A stretch of DNA of 64,000 nt. Source: Lelliottia amnigena (lineage in GTDB: Bacteria > Pseudomonadota > Gammaproteobacteria > Enterobacterales > Enterobacteriaceae). Made by a program: the position numbers and the translations under genes. Positions within the stretch are counted from its first letter, which is position 1. The number at the start of each line of letters is the position of its first letter. Location of the stretch: the NCBI GenBank assembly GCA_900635465.1, contig LR134135.1, positions 496,001 through 560,000 of the forward strand. Reading direction: 5' to 3'. Positions 52,256 through 62,094 of this stretch are shown in pieces. A model generated the notes under the pieces. The model was not told the origin of the DNA and did no database searches. It saw only the letters and a program-made list of their open reading frames with translations.

Positions 52256-53320
52256 ATGACTCCTGAACAAAAGTTTGCCCGTTGGGTAAGGGTAAGTATT
52301 GCCTCTTTCCTGCTGATGTTTGTCTATTTTATCGTTGCCGATATCTGGATCCCGCTGACGCCGGACTCCACCGTGATGCGCGTGGTGACGCCCGTTTCTG
52401 CACGCGTTTCTGGCTACGTGGCGGCGGTCCATGTGCACAATAACAGTCAGGTGAATAGGGGCGCTGTGCTGTTTGAACTCGATCCCACGCCGTTTCGCAA
52501 TAAAGTCGAAGCCGCGCAAATCGCGCTTGAGCAGGCTCGGCTCGCTAACCAACAGCTGGATGCCCAGATTGTCGCCGCCCAGGCGAGCCTGAAAACCGCG
52601 CAGCTCACCGCCCGTAACGATAAAGTCACGTTTGAGCGTTATCAAAAACTGAGCGCCCTGCAAAACGTGTCGCAGGCGGATCTGGATAACGTTCGCACCG
52701 CCTGGCAGAGCAGCGAGCAGTCGGTCGCGAATCTGGACGCCAACATCCATAACCTGCGCATTGAGCGCGGCGAGCGGGATGAAAAGCGTAACGTGACGCT
52801 GCAAAAATACCGCAATGCGCTGGAAGAGGCCGAGCTGGATCTGAGCTGGACGAAAGTCTACGCCCAGGCCGATGGCACGGTGAGTAACGTTCAGCTAAGC
52901 CCCGGCTTTTACGCGTCGTCCGGCTCGGCGGCGCTGGCGCTGGTGAACAATCAAACCGATATCGTGGCCGATTTTCGCGAGAAAAGTTTACGTCATACGC
53001 ATCAGGGGACCGACGCCGCCGTGGTATTTGATGCGTTCCCGGGCCGCGTTTTCCGTGCACATGTTTCCAGCAGCGATGCCGGGATCCTGGCGGGGCAGGA
53101 GGCGGTAAACGGCGAGCTGTCTGCGCCGGAAACCTCTAATCGCTGGGTACGCGACGCGCAGCGTATGCGCATTCACATCGCGCTGGACGAAGCGCTGCCA
53201 AAACATCTGCCGACCGGCGCTCGCGCTACCGTGCAGTTGTATAACAGCGAAGGGCCGTTCGCACGCTTCTTCTCGGGGCTGCAAATTCATCTCGTCAGCC
53301 TACTGCATTATGTTTATTGA
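52256..53320 (+). CDS. HlyD/EmrA-type periplasmic adaptor protein
   Basis: 354 residues. One N-terminal membrane helix (about 14-34), then a biotinyl-lipoyl half (SARVSGYVAAVHVHNNSQVN), an alpha-helical hairpin (about 85-185, AAQIALEQARLANQQLDAQI), a second lipoyl half (DGTVSNVQLSPGFYASSG) and a beta-barrel. Membrane fusion protein that joins an inner-membrane pump to an outer-membrane channel. The partner pump is the following FUSC-like gene (overlap of coding ends). No TolC-type gene is adjacent; TolC would serve. Confidence 0.92.
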   Translation: MTPEQKFARWVRVSIASFLLMFVYFIVADIWIPLTPDSTVMRVVTPVSARVSGYVAAVHVHNNSQVNRGAVLFELDPTPFRNKVEAAQIALEQARLANQQLDAQIVAAQASLKTAQLTARNDKVTFERYQKLSALQNVSQADLDNVRTAWQSSEQSVANLDANIHNLRIERGERDEKRNVTLQKYRNALEEAELDLSWTKVYAQADGTVSNVQLSPGFYASSGSAALALVNNQTDIVADFREKSLRHTHQGTDAAVVFDAFPGRVFRAHVSSSDAGILAGQEAVNGELSAPETSNRWVRDAQRMRIHIALDEALPKHLPTGARATVQLYNSEGPFARFFSGLQIHLVSLLHYVY

Positions 53321-53322
53321 TC

Positions 53323-54399
53323 ATGTCTATTAACACTCTTGCGCGGGTGTTTACCCCGCACGGCAATATTGTCTATACGGCCAATGATTTTCGCCAGACG
53401 TTGCGCATCGTTTTTGCTGGCATGATTGCCCTGAGCATTTCGAGCTTTTACAACACCACCTACGGCGTGTTTTACGTGGTGTATCCGATCATGCTGCTGT
53501 CGCTGGTGCCGGTGTTTAATCGTCATGTCGCAAAACAATTTGTTTTCAGCGCGTCGATAAACTGCATCGAAATGGTGATTATCATCGGCTATTTGTCGCA
53601 ATGGCCGCTGATCATGACGCTTGTGGTGTTTGCCCTGTACGTCATGCGTTTTCGCTTTATGAGCCAGGGGCCGCTGTTCCTGTTTGGTTCGATGGGCGTG
53701 GTGTGTCAGAGCGTGATGCTGAACTTTATGAGCTATCCCAGCACCAACTGGCATACCTTGCTGTTTTCAAATATCGAAGCCAGCGTGATGGCGGTGTGTC
53801 TGAGCGCGCTGATGCACTATTTGCTGCCGGACGTTGAGCCGCGCAAGCCGCCGCCACTGATCGAGAAAAACGCCGCCCGCGTGCGCCACGAATCCTTGCT
53901 TTCCGGAACGGTCGCCACGCTGATTTTCGTCGTTTTTCAGATAAGCGATCTGAGCGATTCTCTGTCGGCGCTGATGGCGGGCGTGTTGATTTTATTCCCA
54001 ATGCACTATCGCGGCGCGGTGATGAGCTCGCTCTGGCGCGTGGTCGGCGTGGTGCTGGGCTGCTTGTACATTCTGGTGATGCAGCTGCTGCTCTACGATC
54101 ACACCAGCCATATGGTGCTCATGATGCCGCTGATCGGCCTTGGGCTCGCATTTGGTGCGCGTCTGCACGTGATGGAAAAAGTCGGCGCTGGCGTGGGATT
54201 TGCCAGTATCACCACCATCGGCATTATGTTTGGACAGAATATGCATCCGGATGGCGATCTGGTGTTTAGCGATTTGTACCGCATCGTGTCCGTCACCGTG
54301 GCGCTGGTGGCCACGTTGACGCTGGTGTTCCTGGTGCATCTGATTCTGAACTGTTTTGAACCGACGCGTTACGTTATCGAGCCACCAAAAGACGCGTAG
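53323..54399 (+). CDS. FUSC/DUF2955-type inner-membrane efflux component
   Basis: 358 residues from ATG 53323 (a TTG at 53317 overlaps the upstream stop). Ten or so hydrophobic helices in two repeats: an N-terminal bundle ([31 protein letters not shown]) and a C-terminal one ([33 protein letters not shown]). Like the AaeB half of the p-hydroxybenzoate efflux system, but shorter and without the cytosolic domain. Works with the HlyD-like protein. The last 31 bases overlap the convergent yjiN end. Confidence 0.85.
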   Translation: MSINTLARVFTPHGNIVYTANDFRQTLRIVFAGMIALSISSFYNTTYGVFYVVYPIMLLSLVPVFNRHVAKQFVFSASINCIEMVIIIGYLSQWPLIMTLVVFALYVMRFRFMSQGPLFLFGSMGVVCQSVMLNFMSYPSTNWHTLLFSNIEASVMAVCLSALMHYLLPDVEPRKPPPLIEKNAARVRHESLLSGTVATLIFVVFQISDLSDSLSALMAGVLILFPMHYRGAVMSSLWRVVGVVLGCLYILVMQLLLYDHTSHMVLMMPLIGLGLAFGARLHVMEKVGAGVGFASITTIGIMFGQNMHPDGDLVFSDLYRIVSVTVALVATLTLVFLVHLILNCFEPTRYVIEPPKDA

Positions 54400-55667
54400 T
54401 GTGACAGCACGGCGGGCAGCTGTGACAGCAAGAACAGAATCAGGCCGATGGTGCCGCCCACCAGCGTGCCGTTGACGCGGATAAACTGCAGGTCTTTACC
54501 GATATTCAGCTCAATCTGGCGCGACATGTCTTTGGCATCCCAGCTTTTTACGGTGTCGCTGATGTGGCGCGTCAGAAACGTCGCAAAATCCGGCGCCACG
54601 CGATGCGCGGCCTGCTCCAGATGCTCGTTCAGCGAGGCGCGCAGGCTGGCGTCAGCGACCAGCGTTTCGCCAAACCACTGTCCGGCGTTAGCGATACGCT
54701 GTTTCACGCGGGAGTCATCGCTTTGCATATCGGCCTTCAGCCAGGCACGCAGATCGGCCCACATCTCGCCCAGATAACGGTTAAACGCCTCGTCATTTTT
54801 CAGATAGTGTTTGATGTTCTCGCCTTTGGCCGCCATTTCCGGATCGTTCTTCAGGTTGTCGATAAGTTTTAGCGTGGCGCGGTCAAACGCCTGGCGGATC
54901 TGATGGGTGCGGTCGTGGCTGATGTCATCAAGAATCGAATTGACCGCGTCCGACACCAGCTCGGCGCTCTGATCGCCGAGCCACTCAGTTGGCAGCATTT
55001 TCGACTTGCGCGGGTGTTCCGTCTTCAGCCAGTGGACGATTTGCGTGGCAATAAATTCGCGTGAGCTCTCCTTTTGAATCAGCGTGATCAGTTTGGAAAT
55101 GATGGCGTCCAACAAAATCTGGTGACGGTTGTTTTTGGTCATGCTTTCCAGCATTACCGCGCTGGTTTGGGTAAAATCGACTTTATCGATAGCTTTGTGC
55201 ACCGCGCGTTTCAGTAAGCGCTGAATGCGTCCGTCGTCGGTGAGTTCCAGAAACCCGCTCATCACCTGGATTAAATGCTGTCCGACCCGCTGGGCGTTGT
55301 CCGGCTGGCTAAACCAGTTGCCGATCATTTGTGCCGGTTCGTAGCGGCGGATTAGCGCCACTAATGATTGCGTATCCAGAAATTTTTCCTGCACGAACAA
55401 GCCGAGATTGTCGCCAATCCGGTCTTTATTGCGCGGGATAATCGCCGTATGACGTGAAATAAACGGGATCGGCACGCGACGAAACAACGCCACCACCGCA
55501 AACCAGTCCGCCAGCGCGCCGACCATCGCCGCCTCGGCAATAGATTTGACGCCTCGCACCCAGAAGGTCTGCGGCAGAAAGAGGGTGACAATAAAAGTGG
55601 CCACTGCAATCAGCAGGAGCGACAGCGCCAGCAGCTTGGCGCGTTTAAGTTCAGCTAATTTTTCCAT
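54369..55667 (-). CDS. yjiN: YjiN, DUF445 inner-membrane protein
   Basis: 432 residues. N-terminal membrane helices (about 10-35, [20 protein letters not shown], and 40-60 [19 protein letters not shown]) with the DUF445 signature [15 protein letters not shown]...[20 protein letters not shown] long helical periplasmic or cytosolic part follows, and a C-terminal helix ([17 protein letters not shown]). Function unknown; E. coli has the homologue in the same yji region. Ends overlap the FUSC-like gene tail-to-tail by 31 bases, meaning antisense transcripts may form. Confidence 0.9.
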   Translation of the reverse strand: MEKLAELKRAKLLALSLLLIAVATFIVTLFLPQTFWVRGVKSIAEAAMVGALADWFAVVALFRRVPIPFISRHTAIIPRNKDRIGDNLGLFVQEKFLDTQSLVALIRRYEPAQMIGNWFSQPDNAQRVGQHLIQVMSGFLELTDDGRIQRLLKRAVHKAIDKVDFTQTSAVMLESMTKNNRHQILLDAIISKLITLIQKESSREFIATQIVHWLKTEHPRKSKMLPTEWLGDQSAELVSDAVNSILDDISHDRTHQIRQAFDRATLKLIDNLKNDPEMAAKGENIKHYLKNDEAFNRYLGEMWADLRAWLKADMQSDDSRVKQRIANAGQWFGETLVADASLRASLNEHLEQAAHRVAPDFATFLTRHISDTVKSWDAKDMSRQIELNIGKDLQFIRVNGTLVGGTIGLILFLLSQLPAVLSHYASFGGSIT

Positions 55668-55816
55668 AGGGTTAAGGATAGAGCGGAGCGTGGGGAAAGT
55701 GCAAAAAACGTTATCCAGACCATTATCAGAAACCTCTGGATATACCCAACTTTACGTCAAAAGCCAGTCATCTTGACTACCCTTAATCCCCTCAGCGGAA
55801 AATTAAGGAGACCAAA

Positions 55817-57187
55817 ATGGCTTATCAAACAGTGAATCCTGCTAACAACCAGCTTATCAAAGCGTACCCCTCTCATACCGACGCTGATGTTGAAGCGGCG
55901 CTAAAAACCGCCGATGGGCTGTACCATTCCGAATGGGCGAAAGGGGATATTTCCCAGCGGCTTCCTGTGCTGCATAAATTGGCCGATCTGATCGACAGCC
56001 GCACGGAAGAGCTGGCTAAAATTGCCAGCCAGGAGATGGGTAAACTCATTGAGCAAAGCCGTGGCGAGGTGAAGCTCTGTGCGCAAATCGCGCGTTATTA
56101 CGCGGATAATGCGAAGCAGTTTCTGGCTCCGGTGACCTATAAAACGGAACTCGGCGATGCGTGGGTGGAACATCATCCCATCGGCGTAGTGATGGCCGTT
56201 GAGCCGTGGAATTTCCCGTTCTATCAGCTGATGCGCGTTCTGGCGCCCAACCTTGCAGCGGGGAATCCGGTGATCGCGAAACACGCCAGTATCGTACCGC
56301 ATTGTGCTGAGGCCTTTGAGCATCTGGTGCGTGAAGCGGGTGCGCCTGAAGGGGCGTGGACCAATCTGTTTATCTCGTCGGATCAGGTCGCAACTATTAT
56401 CGCCGATCCGCGCGTCCAGGGTGCGGCCCTGACGGGGTCTGAAAAGGCCGGGAGCGTGGTGGCGGCACAGGCGGCGAAGCACATCAAAAAATCAACGCTC
56501 GAGCTGGGCGGTAACGATGTGTTCGTGGTACTGGACGATGCCGATCTGGAAAAAGCGGTGGAGATTGGCGTCAATGCCCGACTCGCCAACGCAGGGCAGG
56601 TGTGTACCGCCGCGAAGCGTTTTATTCTTCACGAAAAAATCGCCGATCAATTCCTCGCGAAATTCACCGATGCGTTCAAAAAGGTGAAAGTGGGCGATCA
56701 GTTTGACGAAAGCACCACGCTGGGGCCGCTGTCATCGAAAGATGCGCTGGAGACGCTCACCAAACAGGTGAACGAGGCGGTGAAAAATGGGGCGAAGCTA
56801 CACTTTGGTGGCAAACCTGTGCAGCGTGAAGGTAATTTCTTCGAGCCGACGATCCTGACCCATATTTCTCGTGATAACCCGGCCTATTTCGAAGAGTTCT
56901 TCGGTCCTGTCGCGCAGGTCTATGTTGTGAAAAATGACGACGAGGCGGTCAGCCTGGCGAATGATTCGCACTATGGGCTGGGCGGCGCGGTGTTTAGCCG
57001 TGATATTGAACGCGCGAAGAAAATGGCATCGCAGATTGAAACCGGGATGGTGTACATCAACTGGCTGACGGATACCGCCGCCGAGCTGCCGTTTGGCGGG
57101 GTGAAGCGCTCCGGTTACGGACGCGAGCTGTCAGATCTGGGGATCAAAGAGTTCGTGAACCAGAAGCTGGTGGTGGTTCGCCAGTAA
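55817..57187 (+). CDS. NAD(P)-dependent aldehyde dehydrogenase (succinate-semialdehyde type)
   Basis: 456 residues. Aldehyde dehydrogenase fold: GVVMAVEPWNFPFYQLMRVL (cofactor-site N), ALTGSEKAGSVV (cofactor loop), LELGGNDVFVVLDDAD with the general-base Glu, NAGQVCTAAKRFIL with the catalytic Cys, EEFFGPVAQVY and PFGGVKRSGYGRE. Closest known types are Sad/YneI and GabD, so it probably oxidises succinate semialdehyde or a similar aldehyde in the cytoplasm. ATG 55817 after TTAAGGAGACCAAA, a strong site. Stand-alone gene, divergent from yjiN. Confidence 0.9.
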   Translation: MAYQTVNPANNQLIKAYPSHTDADVEAALKTADGLYHSEWAKGDISQRLPVLHKLADLIDSRTEELAKIASQEMGKLIEQSRGEVKLCAQIARYYADNAKQFLAPVTYKTELGDAWVEHHPIGVVMAVEPWNFPFYQLMRVLAPNLAAGNPVIAKHASIVPHCAEAFEHLVREAGAPEGAWTNLFISSDQVATIIADPRVQGAALTGSEKAGSVVAAQAAKHIKKSTLELGGNDVFVVLDDADLEKAVEIGVNARLANAGQVCTAAKRFILHEKIADQFLAKFTDAFKKVKVGDQFDESTTLGPLSSKDALETLTKQVNEAVKNGAKLHFGGKPVQREGNFFEPTILTHISRDNPAYFEEFFGPVAQVYVVKNDDEAVSLANDSHYGLGGAVFSRDIERAKKMASQIETGMVYINWLTDTAAELPFGGVKRSGYGRELSDLGIKEFVNQKLVVVRQ

Positions 57188-57324
57188 CCTCTCAGTGTGG
57201 TGACCCCGCGGGCGACAGAGATGTCGCCCGTTTTTTGTGGAGCATAAAGATAAACGCGACCACAACCCGCTATCACGGTTTGAAACCTTTGGCCGAAAAC
57301 GCTGTGTGATAGACAGCGTCAATG

Positions 57325-58278
57325 TCAGTGGCGTAAGCCTGCAAACGCTGCGCGAATTTCATCTTCCGGCAGTTGAATCCCGATAAAGACCATTGTGCTG
57401 TGCGGCGTTTCATCGCCCCACGGGCGGTCCCAGTCGGCGCTGTAGAGGCGCTGCACGCCCTGGAACAGCAGGCGGTTTGGTTCGCCGTCAATCCACAGCA
57501 TCCCTTTGTAGCGCAGCAGTTTGTCGGCAAACGACAGCAGCAGATTTTCCATTACGCGCGACACGTCGCTGATATCTACTGGATAATCCAGCTCGACCAC
57601 AATCGATGACACGTCGTTTTGCTTGTCACCGATAAAATGAAAACGCGGCTTCGACGTGACGTTCTCTTCCAGCATAAAGCCGTTGGTGTTGAACAGTTGA
57701 GCCAGATCGATATCGCCGTGCGTCACGGTGTAAATTGGCGCGCGGGCATTGATACGGGTCAGACGTTCACGCAGCTTTTCGCTGTCGCCCGCGACGTCGG
57801 TTTTGGTCAGCAGAATGCGGTCGGCATAACCCACCTGCGACTGCGCGATAGTGAACTGGTTCATCTGATCGTCGGCATGGACCGCATCGACCAGGGCGAT
57901 CACGCCGTCCAGCAGATAGCGCTGGCAGAGAATGTCATGAGAGAAAAAGGTCTGGATAATCGGGCCAGGATCGGCCATGCCGGTACATTCGATGACCAGG
58001 CGGTCGAATTCAATGTCGCCGCGATCTCGGCTGTCGAGCAGATCGAGAAGCGCGTCTTCTAGCTCGCTTGAGCGGGTGCAGCAGATACAGCCGTTAGTCA
58101 GGGTTTTAATTTGGGTGGCGCGATCGCCAATCAACTGATCGTCAACGGAGACTTCGCCAAATTCGTTTTCGATGACGGCGATTTTAAAACCGTGCTGTTC
58201 GTTCAGGATATGGCGCAGCAGGGTGGTTTTACCCGCGCCGAGAAAACCGGTGAGGAGGGTAACGGCAATCGGTGTCAT
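57325..58278 (-). CDS. yjiA: YjiA, COG0523/CobW-family metal-binding GTPase
   Basis: 317 residues. G3E GTPase: Walker A GFLGAGKTTLL (residues 11-21), the metal motif CICC at 64-67 (NGCICCTRSSE), and switch motif ECTGMADPGP; C-terminal CobW domain (about 200-317). The family delivers or senses zinc, cobalt or nickel; in E. coli YjiA binds several transition metals. ATG 58278 is chosen for AAAGGAGACACC; a longer in-frame start overlaps yjiX. Follows yjiX by 10 bases in the btsT-yjiX-yjiA cluster as in E. coli. Confidence 0.95.
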   Translation of the reverse strand: MTPIAVTLLTGFLGAGKTTLLRHILNEQHGFKIAVIENEFGEVSVDDQLIGDRATQIKTLTNGCICCTRSSELEDALLDLLDSRDRGDIEFDRLVIECTGMADPGPIIQTFFSHDILCQRYLLDGVIALVDAVHADDQMNQFTIAQSQVGYADRILLTKTDVAGDSEKLRERLTRINARAPIYTVTHGDIDLAQLFNTNGFMLEENVTSKPRFHFIGDKQNDVSSIVVELDYPVDISDVSRVMENLLLSFADKLLRYKGMLWIDGEPNRLLFQGVQRLYSADWDRPWGDETPHSTMVFIGIQLPEDEIRAAFAGLRH

Positions 58279-58288
58279 GGTGTCTCCT

Positions 58289-58492
58289 TTAGCAGCAGCG
58301 TACGCCGCCTTCTCCACTTCCGCCGTAGCGCGCTTCCTGACGCTCGCGGAAGAATTCGTTATAGGTCATGTACGGCTTATCCGGATGGTTGGTCTTCATA
58401 TGTTCAACGTAGTTGTCATAGTCCGGAATGCCAATCAGCATTTTTGCCGCCTGACCGAGGTATTTTTTTGCTTCGCCTAAGTTACCAAACAT
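58289..58492 (-). CDS. yjiX: YjiX, YbdD-family small protein
   Basis: 67 residues: [40 protein letters not shown], then [17 protein letters not shown] and a terminal RCC. Always found next to CstA-type transporters (YbdD with CstA, YjiX with BtsT); function not settled, but believed to support the carrier. ATG 58492 after CTGGAAGGTGCA. The terminator upstream (58508-58534) separates it from btsT and may attenuate its expression. Confidence 0.93.
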   Translation of the reverse strand: MFGNLGEAKKYLGQAAKMLIGIPDYDNYVEHMKTNHPDKPYMTYNEFFRERQEARYGGSGEGGVRCC

Positions 58493-58507
58493 TGCACCTT
58501 CCAGATA

Positions 58508-58534
58508 GAAAAAGCCCGGCAGGGGCTGCCGGGC
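58508..58534 (-). terminator. Terminator between btsT and yjiX, with a REP-like copy next to it
   Basis: On the minus strand GCCCGGCAG-CCC-CTGCCGGGC is followed by TTTTTC, a strong hairpin about 55 bases after the btsT stop. Just before it (58542-58580) is a degenerate REP-like unit with CCCCTTACCCCAACCCTCTC. The two can fold separately. Confidence 0.85.
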
Positions 58535-58587
58535 GATGTTTCCCCTTACCCCAACCCTCTCCAAAAAGAAGAGGGGAGGGTGTCGGA

Positions 58588-60741
58588 TCAGTGGTGTGAA
58601 GAGGTTTTCACGCCACCTTCTGGCACCGGAACGTACGGGGTTTCTTTATCCGTACGGCCGTCAGCGTTACGCACTTTCATCCAGGTTTTGATGCCGTAGA
58701 AGATGATGCTGTAAACCACGACCAGGAACAGAATGCTCAGACCGGCGTTGGTGTAGTTGTTCACCACGATATGATTCATGTTGGCAATCTGTTGAGCCGT
58801 GAGGTCACCGCTGCCCGCCGCGATTTTCTCTTTGTACTGGTTAGCCATATACAGGAAGCCTTCCAGCTGCGGGTTGGTGCTGAACAGTTTCAGACCCAGC
58901 GCCCAGGTGGTGCAAAGCAGCAGCCACATGGCTGGAACCACGGTCACCCAGATGTATTTGGTGCGTTTCATTTTCACCAGAACAACCGTGCCCAGCACCA
59001 GGGCAACTGCCGCCAGCATCTGGTTAGAGATGCCGAACAGTGGCCACAGGCTCTTCACGCCGCCCAGCGGATCCACAACACCTTGATACAGCAGGTAACC
59101 CCACAAGCCTACGCAGCCCGCTGTACCCAGAACACCGGCGACCAGAGAGTCGGTTTTCTTCAGGAACGGCACGAAGTTACCGAGCAAGTCTTGCAGCATA
59201 AAGCGGCCCGCACGGGTACCGGCGTCCAGCGCGGTCAGGATGAACAGCGCTTCAAACAGGATCCCGAAGTGATACCAGAAGCCCATATCCGCCCACGGCA
59301 GTACTTTGTGGAACACGTGTGCGATACCGACGGCAAGCGTAGGTGCGCCACCGGCGCGGTTCAGGATGGACGGTTCACCGATATCTTTCGCGGTCTGCAT
59401 GATCTGCTCAGGCGAGATCACAAAGCCCCAGGAGCTGACGGTCGCGGCCGCGTGGGCGCTAACGTCTTTCAACTGCGCCATGATCAGCGCGGCGTTGTCA
59501 CCGCCCATCTCATGCAGGTTTGGCATGGTGATGCCGAGGCCCGCTGGCGGCGTGTTCATCGCGAAATACAGACCCGGTTCGATGATAGACGCTGCCACCA
59601 GCGCCATGATCGCCACGAAGGATTCCATCAGCATCGCGCCATAACCAATGAAGCGTGCGTCGGTTTCGTTGGCCATCAGCTTCGGCGTGGTGCCGGAAGC
59701 GATCAGCGCGTGGAAACCAGACACCGCACCGCAGGCGATGGTAATGAACAGGAACGGGAACATCGCGCCTTTCCACAGCGGCCCGGTGCCGTCGATGTAC
59801 TGCGTGACCGCAGGCATTTTCAGTTCCGGGTTGATGATCACGATGCCAATCGCCAGGCCCACGATCACGCCGATTTTCAGGAACGTCGCGAGGTAATCGC
59901 GCGGTGCCAGAATCAGCCAGACCGGCAGCAGCGCGGAGATAAACGCGTAGCCAATCAGGGCAAAGGTAATGGTGGTGTCTTTAAAGGTCAGCGCCGGGCC
60001 CCAGTACGGGTCGTGCGCAATAATACCGCCGAAGTAAATGGAGGCGACCAGCAGGACAATCCCAATGACCGACACTTCGCCGACGCGTCCTGGACGCAGG
60101 AAGCGCATGTAGATACCCATGAACAGCGCAATCGGTACGGTTGAACAGACGGTGAAGACGCCCCACGGGCTTTCCGCCAGCGCTTTCACGACGATCAACG
60201 CCAGCACTGCGAGGATGATAATCATGATGAGGAAGCAGCCGAACAGGGCAATGGTGCCCGGCACGCGGCCCATCTCTTCTTTGATCATCTCACCCAGCGA
60301 AGCACCGTTACGGCGCGTCGAGATGAACAGCACCATGAAGTCCTGCACCGCACCCGCCAGCACAACGCCTGCGAGCAGCCATAACGTGCCCGGCAAGTAA
60401 CCCATCTGCGCGGCAAGCACCGGTCCGACTAACGGGCCCGCACCGGCAATCGCGGCAAAGTGGTGACCAAACAGCACATAGCGGTTGGTGGGAACGTAGT
60501 TCAGGCCGTCATTGTTAATGACCGCCGGTGTGGCACGCGTCGGGTCAAGCTTCATGACCTTTTGCGCGATGTACAAGCTGTAATAGCGGTACGCGACCAG
60601 ATAGACAGAGACCGATGCAACTACGATCCACAGGGCACTGACGTGTTCGCCCCGACGTAATGCAACAACGGCCAAACAGAACGCACCGAGGATCCCGAGG
60701 AGTGCCCAGGGTACGTGCTTGAGAAGTTTTTTAGTATCCAT
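58588..60741 (-). CDS. btsT: BtsT, CstA-family pyruvate transporter
   Basis: 717 residues, about 16-18 membrane helices. High-affinity pyruvate/H+ symporter in E. coli (formerly YjiY). Family hallmarks: [40 protein letters not shown] and [21 protein letters not shown]. In E. coli expression depends on the BtsS/BtsR pair and on CRP; a perfect CRP site lies 193 bases upstream of the start, but no BtsR motif could be assigned safely. btsSR is not in the window. Start ATG 60741; upstream region AGTTAGACCTGG is poor in ribosome-site bases on the coding strand (CCAGGTCTAACT). Confidence 0.96.
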   Translation of the reverse strand: MDTKKLLKHVPWALLGILGAFCLAVVALRRGEHVSALWIVVASVSVYLVAYRYYSLYIAQKVMKLDPTRATPAVINNDGLNYVPTNRYVLFGHHFAAIAGAGPLVGPVLAAQMGYLPGTLWLLAGVVLAGAVQDFMVLFISTRRNGASLGEMIKEEMGRVPGTIALFGCFLIMIIILAVLALIVVKALAESPWGVFTVCSTVPIALFMGIYMRFLRPGRVGEVSVIGIVLLVASIYFGGIIAHDPYWGPALTFKDTTITFALIGYAFISALLPVWLILAPRDYLATFLKIGVIVGLAIGIVIINPELKMPAVTQYIDGTGPLWKGAMFPFLFITIACGAVSGFHALIASGTTPKLMANETDARFIGYGAMLMESFVAIMALVAASIIEPGLYFAMNTPPAGLGITMPNLHEMGGDNAALIMAQLKDVSAHAAATVSSWGFVISPEQIMQTAKDIGEPSILNRAGGAPTLAVGIAHVFHKVLPWADMGFWYHFGILFEALFILTALDAGTRAGRFMLQDLLGNFVPFLKKTDSLVAGVLGTAGCVGLWGYLLYQGVVDPLGGVKSLWPLFGISNQMLAAVALVLGTVVLVKMKRTKYIWVTVVPAMWLLLCTTWALGLKLFSTNPQLEGFLYMANQYKEKIAAGSGDLTAQQIANMNHIVVNNYTNAGLSILFLVVVYSIIFYGIKTWMKVRNADGRTDKETPYVPVPEGGVKTSSHH

Positions 60742-60933
60742 AGTTAGACCTGGTTTTTTAACTGTAAAAAGGGGTCAGAGTTCGTTGTGAGGACGTATTG
60801 ATTAATGCTGAGACGATCTTGCCAGATCTGCGCACGTGTAAAGGAAGGTAAATCGGTGAGTGGTTGTTTGCGGGCGTTAAGCGGTCAAAGCGAGGGGCGA
60901 GTGGTTAAGTCTCGCCGCCAGTGGTCAGTATTA

Positions 60934-60949
60934 TGTGATTGAGATCACA
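60934..60949 (-). promoter_or_regulatory. Consensus CRP site upstream of btsT
   Basis: TGTGATTGAGATCACA, a perfect TGTGA-N6-TCACA palindrome, 193 bases upstream of the btsT start and overlapping the 3' end of the WYL gene. Matches the known CRP dependence of btsT. Confidence 0.8.
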
Positions 60950-61856
60950 GTGTTTCTTCCAGTGATTCAGCGTGGGCGGTCGACAGGTAACCGTCGAGCG
61001 TCTCGAAGAGCTTCACCCGCAGCCACTCAGGCTCTAAGACCTGAATATTGGGCAGCCAGTAGAAGATCAGCGGCAGGATCTGGTTCTCATGCGCCGCCTG
61101 GCAGTGGATAGTGATCCCGTCATGGCTTTCCGCCACGATTTCTTGCTCAGGCAGCAAATCGCGGCGCTTAAAGTAGTGGGAGATATTCTTATTGGTAAAT
61201 ATTTTCACCTCGAAAGTCTCTTCACTGACCCAGGGGTCGAGATTTTTTTCCAGTAATTCCTGCGTGTCCGGATCCAGAATAAAACTCTCTTTCTGAATAT
61301 CAAACCAGCTTATTTGGCTCAACGAAAATGATTTTAACCTGCCATTTTCGGTGGCTTGTAAATACCATATATTTTTTTTGTTAATTAATTTGTAGGGATT
61401 TACCAATCGCGTTTTGTCTTTATATGTCATCTGGCAAACATTGCGGTTTTTAATCGATTTCTCGATAGCCGTCAGATAGAGGCGAATATCCTTTTGTACC
61501 GTATGTTCTGCATCATTGTTGAGGATGAGAATATGGTTCTCTTCCACGCGCGTTTCCAGGTTCTGCCAGAACGCCGCTCCTCTGTCTGGAAAAAAACTAT
61601 CCGCATTCAGAAGGTTAGCCACGGCGTTGTGCAACCCCTGGCCGCGAGAACTTGGTGTGGCGTGAATCAAACGATATTGACCGTTACCGGCGTGCTGGAC
61701 AATTGGAGAGAGCGCATTCAGGTCGCGATATACCGTTCGTTCGGTAATTTTAAATTTTTGCATCAGGTCGCTGCGGTGAACAACACCGTTTATATGCAGC
61801 TCCATAAGAATATCGACGAGCCGTTCAGCAGAGCGACTCCGGGCAGGAGTTGTCAT
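60945..61856 (-). CDS. WYL-domain transcription regulator (DeoR-type HTH)
   Basis: 303 residues. N-terminal HTH-11 winged helix (about 8-60: LVDILMELHINGVVHRSDLM and KITERTVYRDLNALS). The WYL module (about 135-200) has YKLINKKNIWYLQATENGRL and SFSLSQISWFDI; a WCX-like C-terminus follows. WYL proteins sense nucleotides or other ligands and often regulate defence or repair functions, but nothing in the neighbourhood indicates the target. Lies between btsT and tsr. Divergent to tsr, with 238 AT-rich bases before the tsr start. Confidence 0.88.
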   Translation of the reverse strand: MTTPARSRSAERLVDILMELHINGVVHRSDLMQKFKITERTVYRDLNALSPIVQHAGNGQYRLIHATPSSRGQGLHNAVANLLNADSFFPDRGAAFWQNLETRVEENHILILNNDAEHTVQKDIRLYLTAIEKSIKNRNVCQMTYKDKTRLVNPYKLINKKNIWYLQATENGRLKSFSLSQISWFDIQKESFILDPDTQELLEKNLDPWVSEETFEVKIFTNKNISHYFKRRDLLPEQEIVAESHDGITIHCQAAHENQILPLIFYWLPNIQVLEPEWLRVKLFETLDGYLSTAHAESLEETL

Positions 61857-62036
61857 AATTTATTCCCGTTTATTGACATGAAAAGGTCTGAATTATGCCA
61901 ATGGCACTGACAGAATATGTCAGTGCCACAAAGCAAAAATTTATCTTATGGATATATAACGGCCCAATTTAGGATAAACATTAATATTTTTTTGCGAAAT
62001 GACGTGTAGTCACGCAAATCATCAACACGATTTCCT

Positions 62037-62063
62037 TAAAGTTTTCACTATCCAGGCCGAAAA
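62037..62063 (+). promoter_or_regulatory. Sigma-28 (FliA) promoter of tsr
   Basis: TAAAGTTT (62037-62044), 11 bases, GCCGAAAA (62056-62063), against the consensus TAAAGTTT-N11-GCCGATAA: 15 of 16 match. Thirty-one bases before the tsr start. Indicates a flagellar regulon and a motile organism. Confidence 0.92.
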
Positions 62064-62094
62064 TTCTGTTATCTGTCTGATGGAAAGAGAAAAC

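Noticed and set aside
58771..60144. 457-residue plus-strand ORF opposite btsT
   Set aside because: Antisense shadow of a GC-rich membrane protein gene: His/Arg/Gln-rich composition, no ribosome site, no homology recognised.
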